Positions 62,135-64,000 of a stretch of DNA of 64,000 nt are shown here, piece by piece. The notes beneath the pieces are model-generated. The model had not been told where the DNA came from. It did not search any database and saw nothing but the letters and a program-made list of their open reading frames with translations. Location: positions 1 through 64,000 of the forward strand of contig CAKVCK010000016.1 of assembly GCA_934725575.1 (NCBI GenBank), given 5' to 3'. The DNA is from an uncultured Bacteroidales bacterium (GTDB lineage: Bacteria; Bacteroidota; Bacteroidia; Bacteroidales; UBA932). Both the position numbers and the translations under genes were made by a program. Each line of letters opens with the position of its first letter. Position 1 is the stretch's first letter.

Positions 62135-63418
62135 ATGAAATTCAAACCAACAAATTACCAGCTTGTGAACGTCGGTTCCGGGAGAATATTCCAGGATGCC
62201 GGTTGGACATTGGCTGATCCGGAGGCTTCCGCGCCATCACTGGTAAGGGCCGTGTATGAGAATGAGAAGTTTACTCCACGTGACGACCTCAAAGGGCTTT
62301 ACAGATACGCCGAATGGCTTCCGATCAACAGGACGCTGAAAAATTCACACGCTCCTGTTACCTACAAGAGCAAGGGACTCGCCGAGCTTCTCGGGATGGA
62401 GAACCTGTACATTACCCTGTCCGGCTACGTTCCAAAGCATGGTGCCAAGATGGAGACCTGCTCTTTCAAGGAGACCGAGGCGTTCTCTGTCTGCGCAAGG
62501 CTGCCGAAAAACGACAAGCACATCCTCGTTGTCCAGTCCGCTGGCAATACCGCCAGGGCCTTCGCACGTGTCTGCTCAGACAACGACATTCCGATCGTGA
62601 TCTGCATCCCGAACGACAACATCAGCGACCTTTGGTTCCTGAAAAGGCTCAAACCTTGCGTGAAGGTCATCGCAACCCCGAATGGCACAGACTATTACGA
62701 TGCCATCGCCCTTGGAGAGAAGCTTTGCAAGGATTCCCGCTATCTGGCCGAAGGCGGTGCGAAGAACATTGCCAGAAGGGACGGAATGGGAACTACCCTG
62801 CTAAGTGCCGTAGAGACCATCGGACGTATTCCTGACGCATATTTCCAGGCTGTCGGCAGCGGAACCGGCGCGATCGCCGCTTGGGAAAACGCGTGCAGGC
62901 TTGCCAAGGATGGCCGCTTCGGCGAGAACAAGATGAGGGTTTACTGCGCTCAGAACGCTCCTTTCACCCTTATGTACGATTCCTGGAAAGCCGGATCAAG
63001 AGACCTTGTGCCGATCACTCCGGAAGAGTCCAGAAAGAGCGCCGAGGTGATCCTCGCGAAGGTTCTTTCCAACAGAAAGCCGCCGTACAGCCTTGCCGGA
63101 GGCCTGTTTGACACACTCAAGGAGTCCAACGGCGACTTCTTCAAGGTCACCAACGATGACATTGTCTATTGGATGCTCCAGTTCTTCAACAAAGAGGGCT
63201 ACGACATATTCCCGGCCGCCGCTTCCGCTGTGGCAGCTTTGAAGAAAGCTCTTGACGAGGGTACAGTCAAAAAAGACGAGACCGTTATGCTGAATATCAC
63301 AGGTGCCGGAATGCTTAACGCCACAAGCAAAGGCTTCGAGCTGAAGAAGCCGGATCTGATCCTCAGCACAGAGCTTTCCGCAGAGGAGGTCATCGCCAGT
63401 GTGGATCGGCTGTTTTAA
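62135..63418 (+). CDS. thrC: Threonine synthase
   Basis: 427 aa. PLP-dependent fold type II enzyme: SFKETEAFSVCARL contains the PLP-binding Lys (~112); VQSAGNTARAFARVC is the phosphate/substrate Asn loop; QAVGSGTGAIAAW is the Gly-rich PLP phosphate cradle. The C-terminal part is compact. It converts O-phosphohomoserine to threonine. Diaminopropionate-lyase-like or cysteate-synthase-like relatives exist, but the overall layout fits threonine synthase. Followed by a very long perfect hairpin. Confidence 0.88.
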   Translation: MKFKPTNYQLVNVGSGRIFQDAGWTLADPEASAPSLVRAVYENEKFTPRDDLKGLYRYAEWLPINRTLKNSHAPVTYKSKGLAELLGMENLYITLSGYVPKHGAKMETCSFKETEAFSVCARLPKNDKHILVVQSAGNTARAFARVCSDNDIPIVICIPNDNISDLWFLKRLKPCVKVIATPNGTDYYDAIALGEKLCKDSRYLAEGGAKNIARRDGMGTTLLSAVETIGRIPDAYFQAVGSGTGAIAAWENACRLAKDGRFGENKMRVYCAQNAPFTLMYDSWKAGSRDLVPITPEESRKSAEVILAKVLSNRKPPYSLAGGLFDTLKESNGDFFKVTNDDIVYWMLQFFNKEGYDIFPAAASAVAALKKALDEGTVKKDETVMLNITGAGMLNATSKGFELKKPDLILSTELSAEEVIASVDRLF

Positions 63419-63445
63419 TTCGTGAGATATTTCGCCTCGATGGAG

Positions 63446-63509
63446 GCAGCAAAAAACTGAATTTCAAATTTTGCACGTTACCAAAATTTGAAATTCAGTT
63501 TTTCTGCTG
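63446..63509 (+). terminator. Long hairpin after thrC
   Basis: A 22-bp perfect stem (63452-63473 with 63482-63503) encloses the 8-nt loop cacgttac. gcagc/gctgc extends it with one bulge. It should end thrC transcription; the inner 26 bases occur again, inverted, at 63664-63683 and surroundings. Confidence 0.7.
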
Positions 63510-63652
63510 CTTTAAAGGCTTTATCAAAACAGGAATGAGGCACATAACAAAAATGTTTACATAAATAACTAATTTGTTTTTAGTATTACAAAACAAGCAA
63601 ATAGCAAACAAATCGCATAATGAACGAAAAACCGCGCCGCGTTCAGAAAATA

Positions 63653-63694
63653 AAAATTCCCAAATTTTGGTAACGTGCAAAATTTGGGAATTTT
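63653..63694 (-). terminator. Second hairpin with the same loop, inverted
   Basis: aaaattcccaaatttt and aaaatttgggaatttt form a 16-bp perfect stem with loop ggtaacgtgc. Read on the minus strand it is followed by tttattttc, so it suits the minus-strand acyltransferase gene. A smaller hairpin (cgccc/gggcg at 63706-63720) precedes it on that strand. Confidence 0.6.
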
Positions 63695-63760
63695 CTATTT
63701 TTGAACGCCCTCTTCGGGCGTGATATTGCGTTGATTTCTACAACAGAGTCGCTTCTAAAG

Positions 63761-64000
63761 TTATTCCTGGCGAAGCGGCTCACCGGAGACGAGACGCTCC
63801 TTGGACTCAACCGGATTGGAATAGATGCGAAGGAATATGTCACGGAGTTCGGCACGGTTGAGACGACGCTCCACCTTATCCAACCGATGCTCAGTATATT
63901 CAGTGAACTTCTCAACATCCTCCGGAGTATAAAGCTCCGCATACTTATAACTATGATTTACAAGGTCATAAGCGATATAGTTAGTCTTCCAGAGCTGATA
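63761..64000 (-). CDS. C-terminus of a probable 1-acyl-glycerol-3-phosphate acyltransferase (partial)
   Basis: The last 79 codons of a gene whose start is beyond the window: YQLWKTNYIAYDLVNHSYKY, then YTPEDVEKFTEYTEHRLDKV and LRDIFLRIYSNPVESKERL. This matches my memory of the C-terminal tail of Bacteroidota glycerol-phosphate/lysophospholipid acyltransferases (YIAYD and IFLxIYxNPV), but the catalytic HX4D part is not visible, so the function is tentative. It is convergent with thrC. Confidence 0.5.
   Translation of the reverse strand, partial: YQLWKTNYIAYDLVNHSYKYAELYTPEDVEKFTEYTEHRLDKVERRLNRAELRDIFLRIYSNPVESKERLVSGEPLRQE

Overview
The window reads as chromosome of a Bacteroidales bacterium (phylum Bacteroidota), GC near 50 percent. 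Support comes from Bacteroidota-type promoters (TAnnTTTG boxes, sometimes with TTTG about 20 nt upstream), and from gene types typical of the phylum: TamL lipoprotein, the short type III-fold arginine decarboxylase, Rho with a long charged N-terminal insert, VirE_N/DUF3987 mobile-element genes and PorT-like outer-membrane barrels. Genus cannot be fixed from the sequence; an uncultured gut or rumen lineage is plausible.

Layout. 1-8044: right part of an integrative element. A three-gene, overlapping plus-strand cargo operon of unknown function (104-2112) faces a minus-strand block: primase/helicase-like replication genes (2152-4877), two small excisionase-like HTH proteins, a tyrosine integrase and a zinc-finger/four-HTH protein (to 7778). 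The element abuts the 3' end of mnmE, a site used by SGI1-type islands. 8045-13121: mnmE, two MATE exporters, then a non-coding stretch with a possible small transcript and tandem hairpin repeats. 13122-19784: carA-carB, two long palindromic elements, rho. 19986-27797: lptD diverging from an amidase, dnaA, pepD, rpe. 27794-32508: birA diverging from rsfS-ftsH-cdsA-psd. 32510-41842: minus-strand operon ligA-yihY-spoT-Ig-like lipoprotein-OM barrel-ispG. 42018-50138: pfk, GH13 amylase, a receiver/PPDK-N fusion, an rRNA methylase and speA. 50139-55195: tamL, a DUF5009 acyltransferase-like protein and a GH18 lipoprotein. 55196-64000: rlmD, Na/Pi symporter, flavodiiron protein, rarA, CaCA exchanger, thrC and the C-terminus of a probable acyltransferase.

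Most of the window is core housekeeping: envelope assembly (LptD, TamL, CdsA, Psd, FtsH), replication and repair (DnaA, LigA, RarA), translation (MnmE, RsfS, RlmD) and stringent response (SpoT). The unusual signals are at DNA level. GAATAT (either strand) is strongly over-used in every reading frame, even forcing Glu-Tyr to be spelled GAA TAT in genes that otherwise prefer GAG and TAC. CATG is strongly avoided. Several families of hairpin repeats show compensatory stem changes. At gene level the most interesting items are the cargo operon, in which neighbouring proteins share a short motif at the C-terminus of one and the N-terminus of the next, and the receiver-PPDK fusion. tRNA, rRNA and CRISPR loci were not found.
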